Origin: Symbiodinium natans
Taxonomy: Eukaryota > Sar > Dinophyceae > Suessiales > Symbiodiniaceae
Assembly: GCA_905221605.1 (NCBI GenBank)
Contig: CAJNDS010001202.1
Span: 94,854 to 158,853, forward strand
Reading direction: 5' to 3'
Length of the DNA stretch: 64,000 nucleotides
Shown here: in pieces, positions 22,107 through 32,776 of the stretch
How positions within the stretch are numbered: the first letter of the stretch is position 1
How the letters are laid out: each line of letters opens with the position of its first letter
The notes under the pieces: generated by a model
The model's input: only the letters and a program-made list of their open reading frames with translations
What the model was told of the DNA's origin: nothing
The model's database searches: none
Program-made: the position numbers and the translations under genes

Positions 22107-22539
22107 CCGCTAGGGACACACACGTCGCAGCGGAGGAAAAAGGTCCGCGAAAAAAAACAAAGTGCGTTGGAAAAACATCTCCCGCTCGCGGGGGAGTGCA
22201 ACGTCGCCGGAAAGGCGCCCGAGCTGCACGAAGTGCTCGCAGACGTGCGTTGGCAGCTCCTGGCGCCTCCGATCGCCTCCGCAGGGCCAGGTAGGCACTG
22301 ACGGCGCCGGATGGCGCCGGGACTCTGGATAGCTGATGATAGTTATTTTCACGGTGCAAGTTAGGGTTTTGGTTTTGGGTGGAAGAAACATGAATTGTCT
22401 GGCTCTGCCAGAATGCAACATCCACAAGCGTAAGTCGAAGAGTTTAAAGGACACACGGTGGTGCTGGGCCCTCTAATGACTCTAATGCTTGCAGATCCAG
22501 ACATGAGAAACAGCGCGTTACAACGAGGGCTTTCTTGAG

Positions 22540-22564
22540 GATCCTAAACCCTAAACTCTAAACC
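22540..22564. repeat. Telomere-like CCCTAAA string
   Basis: About three degenerate CCCTAAA units (CCTAAACCCTAAACTCTAAA) downstream of the family-A element tail. A TTTAGGG-type string also occurs at 42,509-42,525. Confidence 0.6.
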
Positions 22565-22624
22565 GCCGCTACTTGGCCAAATTTCTGTATTTTTTGTCCG
22601 ATCTCTCGAAGACAAACGCTAAAT

Positions 22625-23027
22625 CCTCGAAACACCAATTTTTTCCGATTTTCACGAAAATCTCTTGAGAATCAATTTTCTGCGAAATTTGCAAAAATCC
22701 GATTTCCGGGACCCCCGCAGGACCCCCGCGATTCCCCGCGATTCTCCGCGATTCTCCGCGAAATGCCCCGCGAACGCTTCTGAGTGGTTTTTGATCTACG
22801 CAGACAGGCCCGCGAAATGCCCGCGAACGCTTTTGAGTGGTTTTTCATTGACGCAGACCCGCCCGCGATTCTCCGCGATTTTCCTGGGTTTCTTGTTTTT
22901 TTGGGTTTTGTGGGAATTGACTGGGTCCCCAAAGTTTCCGAAAAAATGGCGTATTCCGGGCTGTTTTGGTGTTTTAGGCGCATTTCAGGATTTTTCCTGA
23001 AAATCGGAAATTTTGGTGTTTCTGAGG
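22625..23027. mobile_element. 403-bp element with terminal inverted repeats
   Basis: The left arm (22,625-22,660) and the reverse complement of the right arm (22,990-23,027) match over about 36 bp with a few mismatches; shared strings include GAAACACCAA and TTTCCGATTTTCA. Between them lie two tandem repeat blocks. I see no transposase frame and no clear target duplication. It has the form of a small non-autonomous inverted-repeat element; its class is unknown. Confidence 0.55.
22725..22880. repeat. CCGCGATT repeats and a ~53-bp duplication
   Basis: Short units of CCGCGATTCT flank two copies of a ~53-bp unit starting CGCGAAATGCC and containing GAGTGGTTTTT and ACGCAGAC. All lies inside the inverted-repeat element. 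Confidence 0.8.
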
Positions 23028-23235
23028 CTTCGCCGATAAATACGGATGTTTTTGTAGAGAGAGCAAATGTTCCACAAGGCCACCACCATGCCCGACCGAC
23101 TCTTGGCGCTTGGCCGAGACAGAGACTTTCTTTTTATGGGCTCACACATTTTTGGCTGAATAACCTGGACAACGGTTGTTCGTCAGTGACTTTACGAGCG
23201 TTGCTGGGTTCTCGCAAAAATCGCTAGGCCCCACC

Positions 23236-23900
23236 GCGAAAATAACAAGCTGATGATGGTGGCATCAACAGCTTGCTGCGCACCATGCCTCAAGGACAAC
23301 CCGTTCGCGACGACGTCGATGCGGCGGTCATCCGAGACCGGGACATCATGTCAGCCAGGCGAACGTTGCGGGCGACCCTCGCCCCGGTTTCATGGCACAC
23401 CCTCGCCACTGCCCTCTCGCGAGGGAGGGCTCGAGATGCGAGCGCACCGGAAGTCGCACACGCAACCCTGTGGTCGCCGAGGGGGTCCAGGCGACCTCGG
23501 CAGGCGCACGCGCGCGGTGCGACGGCAGCGGCAAGCGAAGCCGTCGTAGCAGCAAGACGCGGAAGAGCGGTGAAGGCGCGCGCCGCGTGTGGCCCGACCT
23601 GTGAAGATGCGGCATTCGAGCCCCCCCTTGCGGGCGAGAGCAACGGCGATTATGCCGTGCCTGAGCTGCACGAGGTGCCTCGCTGGGATCGCCCCCGCCC
23701 GCCAGCCCCGTCCGCCGCGGCGGTGAGGCCCGTCCCCCCCCAACCCCCGAGCCCTGCAATGGAGCCCTTCCCCCTTCCTGAGAGGCGTGGCGCACTGGAC
23801 CTGCTGTATGCTGAATTTGTGAAAAGAATCGTCGCTGTGGTTTGGCAAGCTGCAGAGCCACGCTTCTAGTCGTTTTGGTGGCAACCGGCGTCCGCAGCCG
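23236..23900 (-). mobile_element. Retroelement endonuclease relic, family B, 3' end
   Basis: On the minus strand: a Cys motif and RLDPLGDHRVACATSGALAS, RALPRERAVARVCHE, ARVARNVRLADM, then one frame over DVPVSDDRRIDVVANGL and LRHGAQQAVDATIISLLFSR. This is the Cys/His module plus the first half of the endonuclease core (RRID and DAT). The frame changes at about 23,345, and the domain stops abruptly after DATIIS. The final bases (GTTATTTTCGCGGTG on the minus strand) resemble GTTATTTTCACGGTG in the tail of the family-A element at 22,341, suggesting a shared 3' terminus and an internal deletion. Confidence 0.65.
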
Positions 23901-24000
23901 GATTGGAGGGATGACGCTTGCTACGAACTCCTTGTTGCTCGCAATGCGGATTCCCGACAGTGGCGACGTGAGCAGCCCGCACTGAGGCCGATCCTCAACT

Positions 24001-24240
24001 TTGAGGATCACTGTCGTATCAGTCGATGTGAGCGCTGCATATGATACGGTCAGTCGGCAGTCCATGCTCGACTGGCTGCCTGACCTGGCTGTCGCCCGCG
24101 CGCAGCTCCCTGTGCGGCACAGCGCTGCGGCGCTGCCCGTCACGCGCTTGCCGCCTATACTGGCGTCATGGGGTGATGCGATTCGCCGCTCTCGATGCGG
24201 CTTTGCAATCTGGCGAGTCAGTGCCTGCTTCCCTTGAGTC
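24001..24240 (+). mobile_element. RT motif-A fragment
   Basis: The frame contains RITVVSVDVSAAYDTVSRQS, matching an RT motif A (D-x4-AYD-x-SR) but not identical to the family-A element. No QGDP or xDD motif follows, so only a small piece remains. It lies between the two oppositely oriented endonuclease copies. Confidence 0.5.
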
Positions 24241-24540
24241 GTTCCGCGACGCTCGTGCCTCCCTCGCCGCAGTTTGTTTTATTTTCGAGCCACCGGCCTG
24301 GCTCCAGCTCCCGGATGTTGAACTTGAGCTCGACCTCACGTGGATGGCAGTGCCTGGCGGCCGGGGCCGTGGATAACTTCTGCCACCGCGCGCTCCTGCG
24401 TGAGCCCGACTCTTCCTCCATCGTTTTGCTTGACTCACAGGCCAGCCCATTTGCTGCCAGGGTACTCACGGCGAGCCCCACTTGACGCTCGATTCCCCAC
24501 TCGTTCGGGTGTTCTGCTGCGATGGGTGTGTGCCGAGCGG

Positions 24541-25010
24541 CTAGGAGCCGCAGTCGCCGGAGGCGGCGCCGTCAGCGCAGCGGCAGCCGGCTGGGGCCCG
24601 GCGCTTCAGCGAGGTGCAGGACCTGGTCCAGGTCGGGACCAACCCGCGGCTGGGGTGGAACACAGGGCGGGAACAGCCCAAGGCCATGCTGGCGACGGCC
24701 TGCTGGACCGACCGAGAGCTGGCTCCACAGCCGCGCCCACCCCGAAGCGGCTGCTTGTGAAGACGCGGGCGGCGCGCGCTGCGCACAGATCCGGATCAGG
24801 TCGCACACGAGTTGGAGCGCGCCATGGCTCCACCGTCCACCCACCTCGATCCGAGAACCACCAGTGTCTGGGGCCCTCCCGCGCTCAGTTCCTGGTACGC
24901 GTCGCGCTTGCGGCGCTCCGCTACCCGCAGGACTGCGCCGTGCGTCACAACAAGCCCGTCCGTTTCAGCGGGGAGACCAGAGTGGCATCGCAGCACAGCA
25001 CGTCGGTCGC
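24541..25010 (-). mobile_element. Inverted second copy of family-A endonuclease
   Basis: The minus strand reads DVLCCDATLVSPLKRTGLL, GAVLRVAERRKRDAYQEL, GGPQTLVVLGS, then frameshifted pieces ending GDCGS and a TAG at 24,541-24,543. These match the + copy at 21,740-22,106 almost word for word, including the stop position. DNA identity is visibly high (the ACACTGGTGGT region, for example). Compared with the + copy it has several indels and about 100 bp of unrelated sequence between ASMALG and GDCGS. It is a pseudogene. Confidence 0.7.
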
Positions 25011-26585
25011 GCACGGTCGGCCGGCGCGTGGCAGATGGTCGGCATGGCTGCCATCATGGAGAGGAGTGGGGCACGACCGCGGCAGGAGCCGTAGCCCGCA
25101 ACCGCTCACGATGTTCGCGGGTTTTCGGTATCTCCAGTGCGCGACGGATGGCCGCGGGGCATCGCCTGCTGGAAAGCGCGGGCGCCCTGAGCCACGGGCT
25201 CGGCCTATACCCCCGGTGTGCGCCGAAGGCGGCCACGGGGCAGCTGGAGACCGTGAGCATCCGTGAGCGCGCTGGACGCCATCATGCCCGCGCTCGCACG
25301 CAGTCCTCAAACCGACGCCGCTGAGCAGCCGGTTGAGGCGGCAGACCCACGATCGAAACAATTGGAGGTCACGGCTTCGGCGGCGAGCGCGCACCTGGGG
25401 CTGCACCTGCGATGGCACCGTTGCGCCCGCCGCGCCGGATGCACAAACGCCAGAGGCGGCGCCTGGCATGCCCGTCCCTGCGCAGCCGGAACCGCTACAG
25501 TCCCAGTAATAGCAGGGCGCCCCCGCCACTGGGCCGCTGCCACCAACTAACTCGTGGCTTCACATGCCCCCCCGCCAAGCGGCTGCGCTCACTGACGCTG
25601 AGCCTCAGGCGCCCGCTCACCTTGCTGCTTGTATCCAGGCGGCAGCGGAGGCAGAAGACGGGCTCTGGAGGATTGCCGCGGAAACATGTGCACTGTCACC
25701 GCCGCACACGATAATAATTAATACTCCCGGCGTTTGGTTCGCGAACCAGGGCTCATCCGCTGAGAGCTTGCAAGATTCGTGGACGTTGGTCGGTCATGGG
25801 GCTGGCATGGTTTGGGCAAGTGGTGCGCAGAGGTCCCGGGTGGCTCCGAGACGACGTCCTCGAAGTGGAATAGTGGAATGGGTACGCCGACTCGACAGGG
25901 AAACTATGCCATGTCGCTGCTTTGCCGCTGGCGGGGGCAGAGCACGGCGAAGGTGACCCGCCGCCGAGTGAGGACGCGCGCTCGCGCAGGACGGAGCCAT
26001 ACGGAGCCTATCCTGGACAGCAGGCTGCGCTGAAGGGCGGACTCCCGGCATTCCCCTGCGGGCTGAACAAGGTGCGAGGAAAAAACGCACCGAGGTCGTC
26101 GTTTTGACCGGCATGGCACGTGCCGCCTCGTTGTTTTCGGACTTGAACTGGGCGGCCGCTTTGGAGCAGAGGAGCTCGGCTTCTTAAGGGCCCACGCAAC
26201 CACTTTGCTGGAACAGCCCGTGCGCTCCGTCGACCCCAGTGACGGAGCAAGGTGCCCCTCGGCGAGCTGTGGAACCACGATGCGGACCCCTGGTACAGAC
26301 GCAGAACAGGTGTATGATAGACAGATGTGTTAGTGTTCTGGTCTGGTTATTCAAAAAAGTTCCGCGTCGGGGGCAATTGATGTCGCTCGAGCATAAGTTT
26401 TCGCAGTGGTTTTGGATACTTCGACATTAAACATATTAAACATATCAACCCGGCAAAAATAACATGTCCCAATGAACTTGCAGAGTTCTGAATTTCGCAC
26501 AGTTTCCAAACGTTTTCGAACTAGTGATTCTGGCTGAGTAAATCAGCTCGTTTCTTTCGTGCCGTCAACTTCTAGGCTCGGGCGG
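25011..26585. other. GC-rich flank, no assignable domain
   Basis: Long ORFs on both strands overlap. I find no RT, endonuclease or other motif; the DNA may be further decayed retroelement. 26,410-26,560 is less GC-rich and leads into the next gene. Confidence 0.45.
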
Positions 26586-26589
26586 CTAG

Positions 26590-29500
26590 ATGCGTCGGGG
26601 CTTTCCACCACAATATACCACAATGGTTCTCTTTTTCGGGGGTCTTCTCGTGCTCACATGCTTTGCCCGTACTGGGGCAGATGGATGCAAGTCTGAGCAG
26701 TCCGAGTGCGATGTTTCCGGGATGTTGCAGACCCAATTTCTTCAGCCGGCACACGTGGCTGACGAGCTGCCTGGCACTGTCCCGCCGGCTGTGTCAGTTG
26801 AGCTTCGTTCAGCCCGCCCAAAGTACGGATGGTTAAGCTGGTGGAGGAGGAAAGCGGTAAAGCGCCATCAGGCTGGTGCATGTGTTTGCCAAGCACATTC
26901 TCACGCAGAAAAGGGGGCACTGCTTTCGCCCTCAAATTTTTTTGCCCTCACTCCAAGGTTGGTTTCGTTTCAAGTAGTAGGCCTAGGCATAAGTCTTCGA
27001 AGGTTCTTGCAGCACCCCTCCCCAAACCCCCAATGCCAAAAACTTTCGGGTTGCAGATTGTAGAGACCCAGCGTGAAGACGATCAGGCGGATTACGGTGA
27101 GCAGGAGGCCGACGACCAGGTGGAAGATGGTGTGGACGAATTTGCTATGGGCTCTATCGACTGCAAGAAGATACTGTCCATCGTGGTAGATTGCAGCAGT
27201 GACGCGACGTGCAACAAGGTCCTTGAGAAATGTGAGGGCAAGAGCTGGGCGAAGAACGGCTGGAGTGCTTATTGCAAAAGCAACAACATATGCCATTTTC
27301 ACCAGGTTTTGCCACCTACGCCTTGCTCGCAATTTGCAATGGAAATCGATGTTTGCAAAAACCTGAGCAACTCCAGTTTGTGGGGGTTTGGTGCTGGCGC
27401 TTGCACTTTCAATAACCCAGATCTTCGTCCTGTGCCTGTAGGGCCCATGCAGAATTTTGTCGACAAGCAGGTGTCCCCCATTTTCACATACCTCGGTGGC
27501 AGCAAGATCACGAATTGCACACCTGACGGCTTGCTTTGCGTGCAAGGTAACGGCAACGTGAGCTTGAAGAGTCATGGCGCTTGCCAACGCCAACTTGGCG
27601 GAATGGGTCAAGTCATAGGAACGACCTTTCAAAGTTACCAAGACGTTTGTGAGGTAGATACGAGCCTGAAGGAGAAATGCGGGGCTGGCGGTTGCTTGCG
27701 TGGCATGTGCCTGGGCAAACTGCTACAAGTACCCCAAGCCAACAGCTTGAAGATGCCCAAAATCCTGCTATATCATGGGGGAATTGTCGGTGCAGCAGCA
27801 TCAAGCACTTCTTGCTACAAACAATATTTGGACGACGTTCTTCGTTTTGTTGTCGAGAAACAGGTTGACACCATCCTCCTCAATGTCATGGCTCCAATCC
27901 CAAAGAGCAAAAGCGGCACGGCCCAGTTTCCTTATTATGAAGATCCAGCCTGGATCGCAGCCAACTTTCTGGACAGGCTACCAGCAACTGTCAAAGCAGG
28001 TGCGTTGTTCGGCAATGTGAAGCTGGGCTCATCCGGATGGAATTTCCAGAACAGCAGCTACAACATCTACAAGGCTTGGCGGTCACTTTGGGCGGTGCAA
28101 CAGTCAATACATATATGGCTTTTGGTATCCCGCTCTAGACAATGCGGGTTCATGTAGGTGATCGTATGCTTGAAAGAACCATCTCATTGAGGCAAACGTA
28201 CTTCTGAAAGAGCTGCAAATGAAGGAGGTTGCATTTGCCTCAGGTGTATCGCTGCATTGAGATTTATTGTTGCACCCACCAGGACAAGTTGGTCGGAGGT
28301 GCGAACCGTGGCTTGGCTCCAGGTTGTAATGGCCACGACCTTTCCAAGTGCAGCTGTTCACAGTTGTCACTAGGCACAATAGAAGTTGGATTCTTCGTTT
28401 GTCGTTCCTGCTGGCTTTGGTTTTTTTGGTTTGTGACCGCGTGTCTGAATCAGATGGCCAGTTACTGAGGAGTGACCTAGTCTCTGCTCCGACCTGTCCG
28501 GTTGATCAGTCGGTTTGCTTGGAAGCCAACAACTGCCCACCTGGCTGCCCCAACCTGGCTGCTCAGCTGGTGACCTGGTTGGCCTCAGTGAATGCAAAGG
28601 CGAATGGGGTGAAGTTCTCATCGCTGTCTTTTGATGGTGAGGATGGAGGCAAGTGGGACACGGCCACAAAATTCGGGTTGCCTTGATCGATGTCTCAGTG
28701 CTTCCGATTCTTCAGGAGCATCTGCCAGTGATTGGGCTCTTTGCCAATTCAAACTGCTGGGTGATGAGCTTGGCATTGATAGCGTGGGCATGGCCAAGGC
28801 CATTTCCGCTGGTCCGCAGACGCCAGGCACTTGATGTGCATGACGTACGTGATAGATAATATGTAATACATGATACACTTTGTTTGGACCTGAGAGATCT
28901 CGAGCGCCACCTAGTGGCTTTTGGCTTTTGCTGCCAGTAAAGTGAAGTGTCCAATGTTCAATGTATTTCAATTTCACTCACACACAGTCAAGAACAGATG
29001 CAAGCCATCCGTCCCTGCAATTCTTCGGGCCTGTTTTCGGCTGGAGGTGTCACCTACACCATGCCTGAGACCTACTGGTACATGGGCGAGTTGTGGCCGT
29101 GCACTGGCGACCCGTCGATGCTGAAGGAGAAGCCGCCGGTTTGCACTACACAATCGAGCTACCGCTCTTTTGCAGACATGGCATGGCCTTTCCTGAATTG
29201 GTTGCGGACCACCGACAAGGCCGGGTGCCCGAATCATTGTGACGGATTGTGACGGAGTGTTATATGTGCGTCTGTAAATGTGAATTTATCCGCATAGAGA
29301 TACACGTGCATACATGCTGTTTTGTGAAGACTGTGTGGCGCATGTGGTATGACAGGCATGAGCGTGGATGTAAGGTCATGCAAGAAAAGCCTGGCTTTGT
29401 TTCATTGATGAATAACATTCGCTGGGCGAAGACAGTATCCGGAAAGGCCGTGATTCCCATGTTCAGCTTCGAAGGTCTGTCCTCCAACAATTGCTTTGCG

Positions 29501-29713
29501 ACGCACTACAATGCAGGTGTGAAGAATGTGAGCGACATCTGTGGTACCTTTGATGGTTTCTTCTTTTGGCAATGGGAGACCTTCACAGAGTTCCTGATGT
29601 ATTTCGCTGATGCGTTTGGAGTGGGTGAAGTTGGCATCTATGATTTGCAGTTCATCCCTCCCCACTGGTTTGACAACAAGGCGTTTGGCCCAAATGATGC
29701 CTGCACAGCCTGA
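26590..29713 (+). CDS. Secreted Cys-rich protein, multi-exon, unnamed family
   Basis: Starts at ATG 26,590 (or 26,623) with a signal peptide (MVLFFGGLLVLTCFARTGAD). Exon 1 is 26,590-26,856 (donor GTAAAG). Exon 2 opens at 27,057 (acceptor GGTTGCAG) in phase 0 and reads a Cys-rich region with N-glycosylation sequons, then KILLYHGGIVGAAASSTSCY and QVDTILLNVMAPI. Later exons: end at 28,648 (CPPGCPNLAAQLVTW, FSSLSFDGEDG; GC donor), 28,716 onward (DWALCQFKLLGDELGIDSVG), 28,988-29,224 (MPETYWYMGELWPC), and 29,356-29,713 (ICGTFDGFFFWQWETF, VGEVGIYDLQFIPPHWF, TGA stop). Phases agree for introns 26,857-27,056, 28,649-28,715 and 29,225-29,355. From memory this order recurs in dinoflagellate secreted proteins without an accepted name. 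A frame break near 28,085-28,100 and the 28,100-28,460 part are unresolved, so damage is possible. Confidence 0.7.
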
Positions 29714-30090
29714 CCTTATGTGCCTTATCTGAGTTTTCAATCGCAGAGCACAGGTTTTGAAGTGCAGCTCGTCTGACAGCAGTATGCTGCATTACACTCC
29801 GTAGGCGAATTGGCATCAATGCACATGTTCCCGTCTATTCCGCCAGCGGCCAGAAGCGCCCTCGGTTTGAGACCGCTATGAGAAGCATTGAAAGTCCGCC
29901 TAGCCTCTACTGAACTCATTTCGGCACTTGGAGTTTTGCTTTGCAGCAAGTGCCCCTTTGTTCAGGTGCGCTTCTTGCCTTTACCGCTATTGCTTGACCA
30001 GTGGCATCATCCGCTAGGTAGAAAGGCCACTGATAGCACGGTTTAGTGGCCGAGAATTCTGGAGGCCGCTGTAAAATGCTGTAAAGAGCA
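29714..30090. other. Intergenic, nothing seen
   Basis: Likely 3' flank of the secreted-protein gene and upstream region of the next exons. I see no RNA gene or repeat. Confidence 0.5.
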
Positions 30091-30091
30091 G

Positions 30092-30275
30092 GTGCATGAA
30101 TGGTGTCTGGACGAAATCGTTACAACGGGACAACTGGGCATTCCGTAAGCCGCTGCTCTCCGAGATGCCGGCACAAGCTGTCACGCAGTGTGGATTTGAC
30201 ACGGTAAGCTTCGACAAGCTTGACCCGAACTTCCATTTGAAACAGGCTGCACCAATTGACGTGGCTGTGGGATGA
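30092..30275 (+). CDS. Exon below usual ORF cut-off
   Basis: Acceptor AAGAGCAG, then a frame with ATG at 30,096 giving 59 codons: MNGVWTKSLQRDNWAFRKPL, LSEMPAQAVTQCGFDTVSFD, KLDPNFHLKQAAPIDVAVG, TGA at 30,273. Composition is clearly protein-like. A competing + frame (ILEAAVKCCKEQVHEWCLDE with a GTAAGC donor at 30,148) overlaps the first half, and another (SEFADNMAGGYGEAWIQ) follows, so the exact exon chain is unsettled. No domain is recognised. Confidence 0.45.
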
Positions 30276-30548
30276 AGTAGGTGTGGCACGATGCGGACTT
30301 CCATCGGAGTTTGCAGACAACATGGCCGGTGGTTATGGGGAGGCTTGGATTCAATGTGTTGATCGGCGGTTCCCGACGTGCTGGCCATTTCCAAGGTTGT
30401 GGTCGGCAGTTGGGCGCAAGGTTTTGGACTTACTTCTGAGGTAGACCCTCTTTAACAGTTTGGAGAGTTGTGTGTTGCAGCCAACTTGCACAGGTGCCGT
30501 TCGGCGCGATACGCCAGGACCTGACACATCTGGCAGAACGCTGCTCTG

Positions 30549-30582
30549 TTGTGTTGTGTTGCGTTGCGTTGCGTTGTGGTGT
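30549..30582. repeat. GTTGT/GTTGC pentanucleotide repeat
   Basis: Six imperfect GTTG(T/C) units just before the acceptor of the next exon. Confidence 0.8.
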
Positions 30583-30602
30583 TTGTTTATTCGGCTGTGC
30601 AG

Positions 30603-30969
30603 GACGTCTGCGCCGGAACGTCTTGCGGACAACCCGTTCCCGGACACTGTGTACATGTCAGTTGGGACAGATGCAGACATGTGTTGTCCGAGTTCGGTTT
30701 TTGCAAAGTATTTTGTTCCCGAAGGATTTCGAGGAAGGTCTGGAAAACGAGCTGGATGCATTGGGCCGGTGCTGCCATATGCATGTTTCTCAAAATGCCC
30801 GCCCCGCTCTGCGCTTGGCAGTTCGCGTGGTCTCGCCAGGCCGTCGTTGCAAGAAGAATGGCCCGACATCAGCGGACAGGCCAGGACAAGTGTGAGACAG
30901 CTGCAAAATGTTCTCGTTACGAGCACGGGCAGGCCTCCCGTCCCAGCAAAGCCAAGCCATCAGGCGTGA
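30603..30969 (+). CDS. Exon candidate, unknown protein
   Basis: Acceptor GGCTGTGCAG, phase 2 in. Translation: TSAPERLADNPFPDTVYMSV, GTDADMCCPSSVFAKYFVPE, GFRGRSGKRAGCIGPVLPYA, then a Ser/Arg-rich part containing LQEEWPDISGQARTSVRQLQ, ending at TAG 30,967. A GT at 30,738 could end the exon earlier. A 281-codon ORF in another + frame (30,549-31,394) overlaps but is Cys/Arg/His-rich and lacks this balance. Confidence 0.4.
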
Positions 30970-31039
30970 AACATGCGCCAGACGATTTGGGCTTTTGCCT
31001 CACCCAGACATGCTGCAGAATCCATGTGGTCAGCAAACA

Positions 31040-31800
31040 GTGGGGGAACTCCACTGAGGTGACTTCATTCTTTCCTTGGCGGTACGCCGACATAAGACAG
31101 GATATGCCCTACTTCGCTTCCGAGATGCATTGCCATTGCAGCTGCTTGCCGTTTTATGCGTTAGATGGCAAACCCGAGAAGTTCAGTTGTCGCCTATTGA
31201 TCCTGTTGTCACCCTCCTCTAAACGAAACAAAGCACTTGATGGGAGCCACGAGCCTGAACATGTAGTTTGTCAATGCATGGTTCGCAATGCACGAGACGC
31301 CAATTCCGGAAATGTTGATCGCAGACTCAAACGCACAACTTGCTGGCCGTTTCGCTTCATGCTGCTTCTGCAAGCACAGCTGACAGTCAGCTGATGCAAG
31401 TGTCTTTACGCATCTGAGGTTCGGCTTGGTGGACTACGCAAAGCATGGTGCAGATGACGTGCGCCTGCCTTTTCATATTTGTCTAGCGCCAGATGTCATG
31501 AACAATGTGAGGCGCAGAAGAAAGGATTGGAGGTGTTGGCCGTCTTGCGTGATTTGCGCCAGGCCAAAAACGGTAGTTCTTGATTGCTGGAGTGAAGCAG
31601 CTTCGTCTGTTTACTTGCTTTCCGGTCTGTACACAGCAAGCAGATGGCTCCGCGGAAGCTAATGCAGCTTATTGGTGAGAGTGAGGCTTGGCTTTGGCGA
31701 CTGCGCGGCAATTTGTTCACTCATGGCTGCAGACCTTTTGCAGGACATGGAGGTTCTGGAGGAAGAGTTCCGGAGCAGGCTGCGTCAAGTGCTCCGCTGA
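31040..31800 (+). CDS. Cluster of small exon candidates
   Basis: Several short coding-like stretches: about 31,060-31,125 (TSFFPWRYADIRQDMPYFA); 31,424-31,506 (FGLVDYAKHGADDVRLPFHI) overlapping an alternative helical reading CEAQKKGLEVLAVLRDLRQA; and 31,744-31,798 after TTTTGCAG (DMEVLEEEFRSRLRQVLR, then TGA). Around 31,850 another frame reads RQWKWIVAMDDSTIDRGPPK. The helical Glu/Arg-rich pieces resemble coiled-coil exons elsewhere in the window. Phases are not all reconcilable, so this is a region-level call. Confidence 0.35.
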
Positions 31801-32130
31801 TCTCCTGTTGATGGGCATGTTCTCGCAACATCTTGCCACCTTCCCGCAAGGCAGTGGAAGTGGATTGTCGCCATGGATGACTCCACCATTGATCGCGGTC
31901 CACCTAAGACGGCCTCGGGCTGAACACGGCCTAAATACAATTTGGCAAAAGAGCCGTTTTTTTTGGAAGTTGGTCAAGCTTAGCCTTGATTTTGCACTCA
32001 GGTTCGGGAAAGCCATGCTCAACGAACTGTGTCGATGTTGCAGGGGCTAGTGATTGCTGTGGGTCTGGCTTGGTTTGGGGACTTGGTGGACGGGTTTGGC
32101 TCATGGTGGGAATTTTGTGTGACCTGTGAG

Positions 32131-32193
32131 AAGGACTGCAAGCGGATCTTCAAATCTGCGCCGCAAGTCATCCATCCCAGAAGGACAGACTGA
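32131..32193 (+). CDS. Possible small terminal exon
   Basis: After GACCTGTGAG the frame reads KDCKRIFKSAPQVIHPRRTD and stops at TGA 32,191. Short but phase-clean; weak evidence. Confidence 0.25.
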   Translation, partial: KDCKRIFKSAPQVIHPRRTD

Positions 32194-32776
32194 TGGCGTA
32201 CCCTTTTTCCAACTGCAAAGAAGACAGTTCAAAGCAGTCCATCCCCCAGTTGCCCCAGTTGTTTCGGAGGAGCCGCCTGAACGTGGGGGTGAAGGGCGGC
32301 CCAAATGAAGAAGCAAGGCAGTGACGCGCATTGTGGTTTGATATGTTTTTGTTCTGTGATTTATGAAATGTCCATGAGTTGCTGAGCTCTTTGGATTTCG
32401 GACATTTCTTTGCAGGCTACTTACCATTCACTGCCCAACGCAGCAAACGGTGGTGGATTGGCTGTGAAGCATTCTAGGATGCTGTATATAGTACCTTCTT
32501 TCATCTGCCTTTGGTATCAGCCGGTCGGATACTTACCCGAGCTTCCCCTTCCTCGGTAGGTTACCATCTTATTGAGATGGCACATGTTCGCTGTCAGCCA
32601 GTTGCCCTCACCAGGAAAGAGTTGTTTGACATTGCATGCAAAGAGGTGGGGTGGGCTTTGCATGCCGCGGCACAAGTTTGCTGTTGGTCGTGCATTCTTT
32701 TACCCAAAGGTGCCGGACTTTCCTGTGATTCGCCACCGCTTGGGACTCATCCGAGTTTGCAAAGCTTTGCCTGAGC

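Noticed and set aside
30549-31394. 281-codon + ORF
   Set aside because: Begins in a pentanucleotide repeat and is Cys/His/Arg-rich; a different + frame over the first half (30,603-30,969) is better balanced and follows a good acceptor.
31640-31743. Intron 31,674-31,743 joining QMAPRKLMQLI to DMEVLEEEFRSRLRQ
   Set aside because: Borders look good (GTGAGA, TTTTGCAG) but the phases do not match in any open frame.
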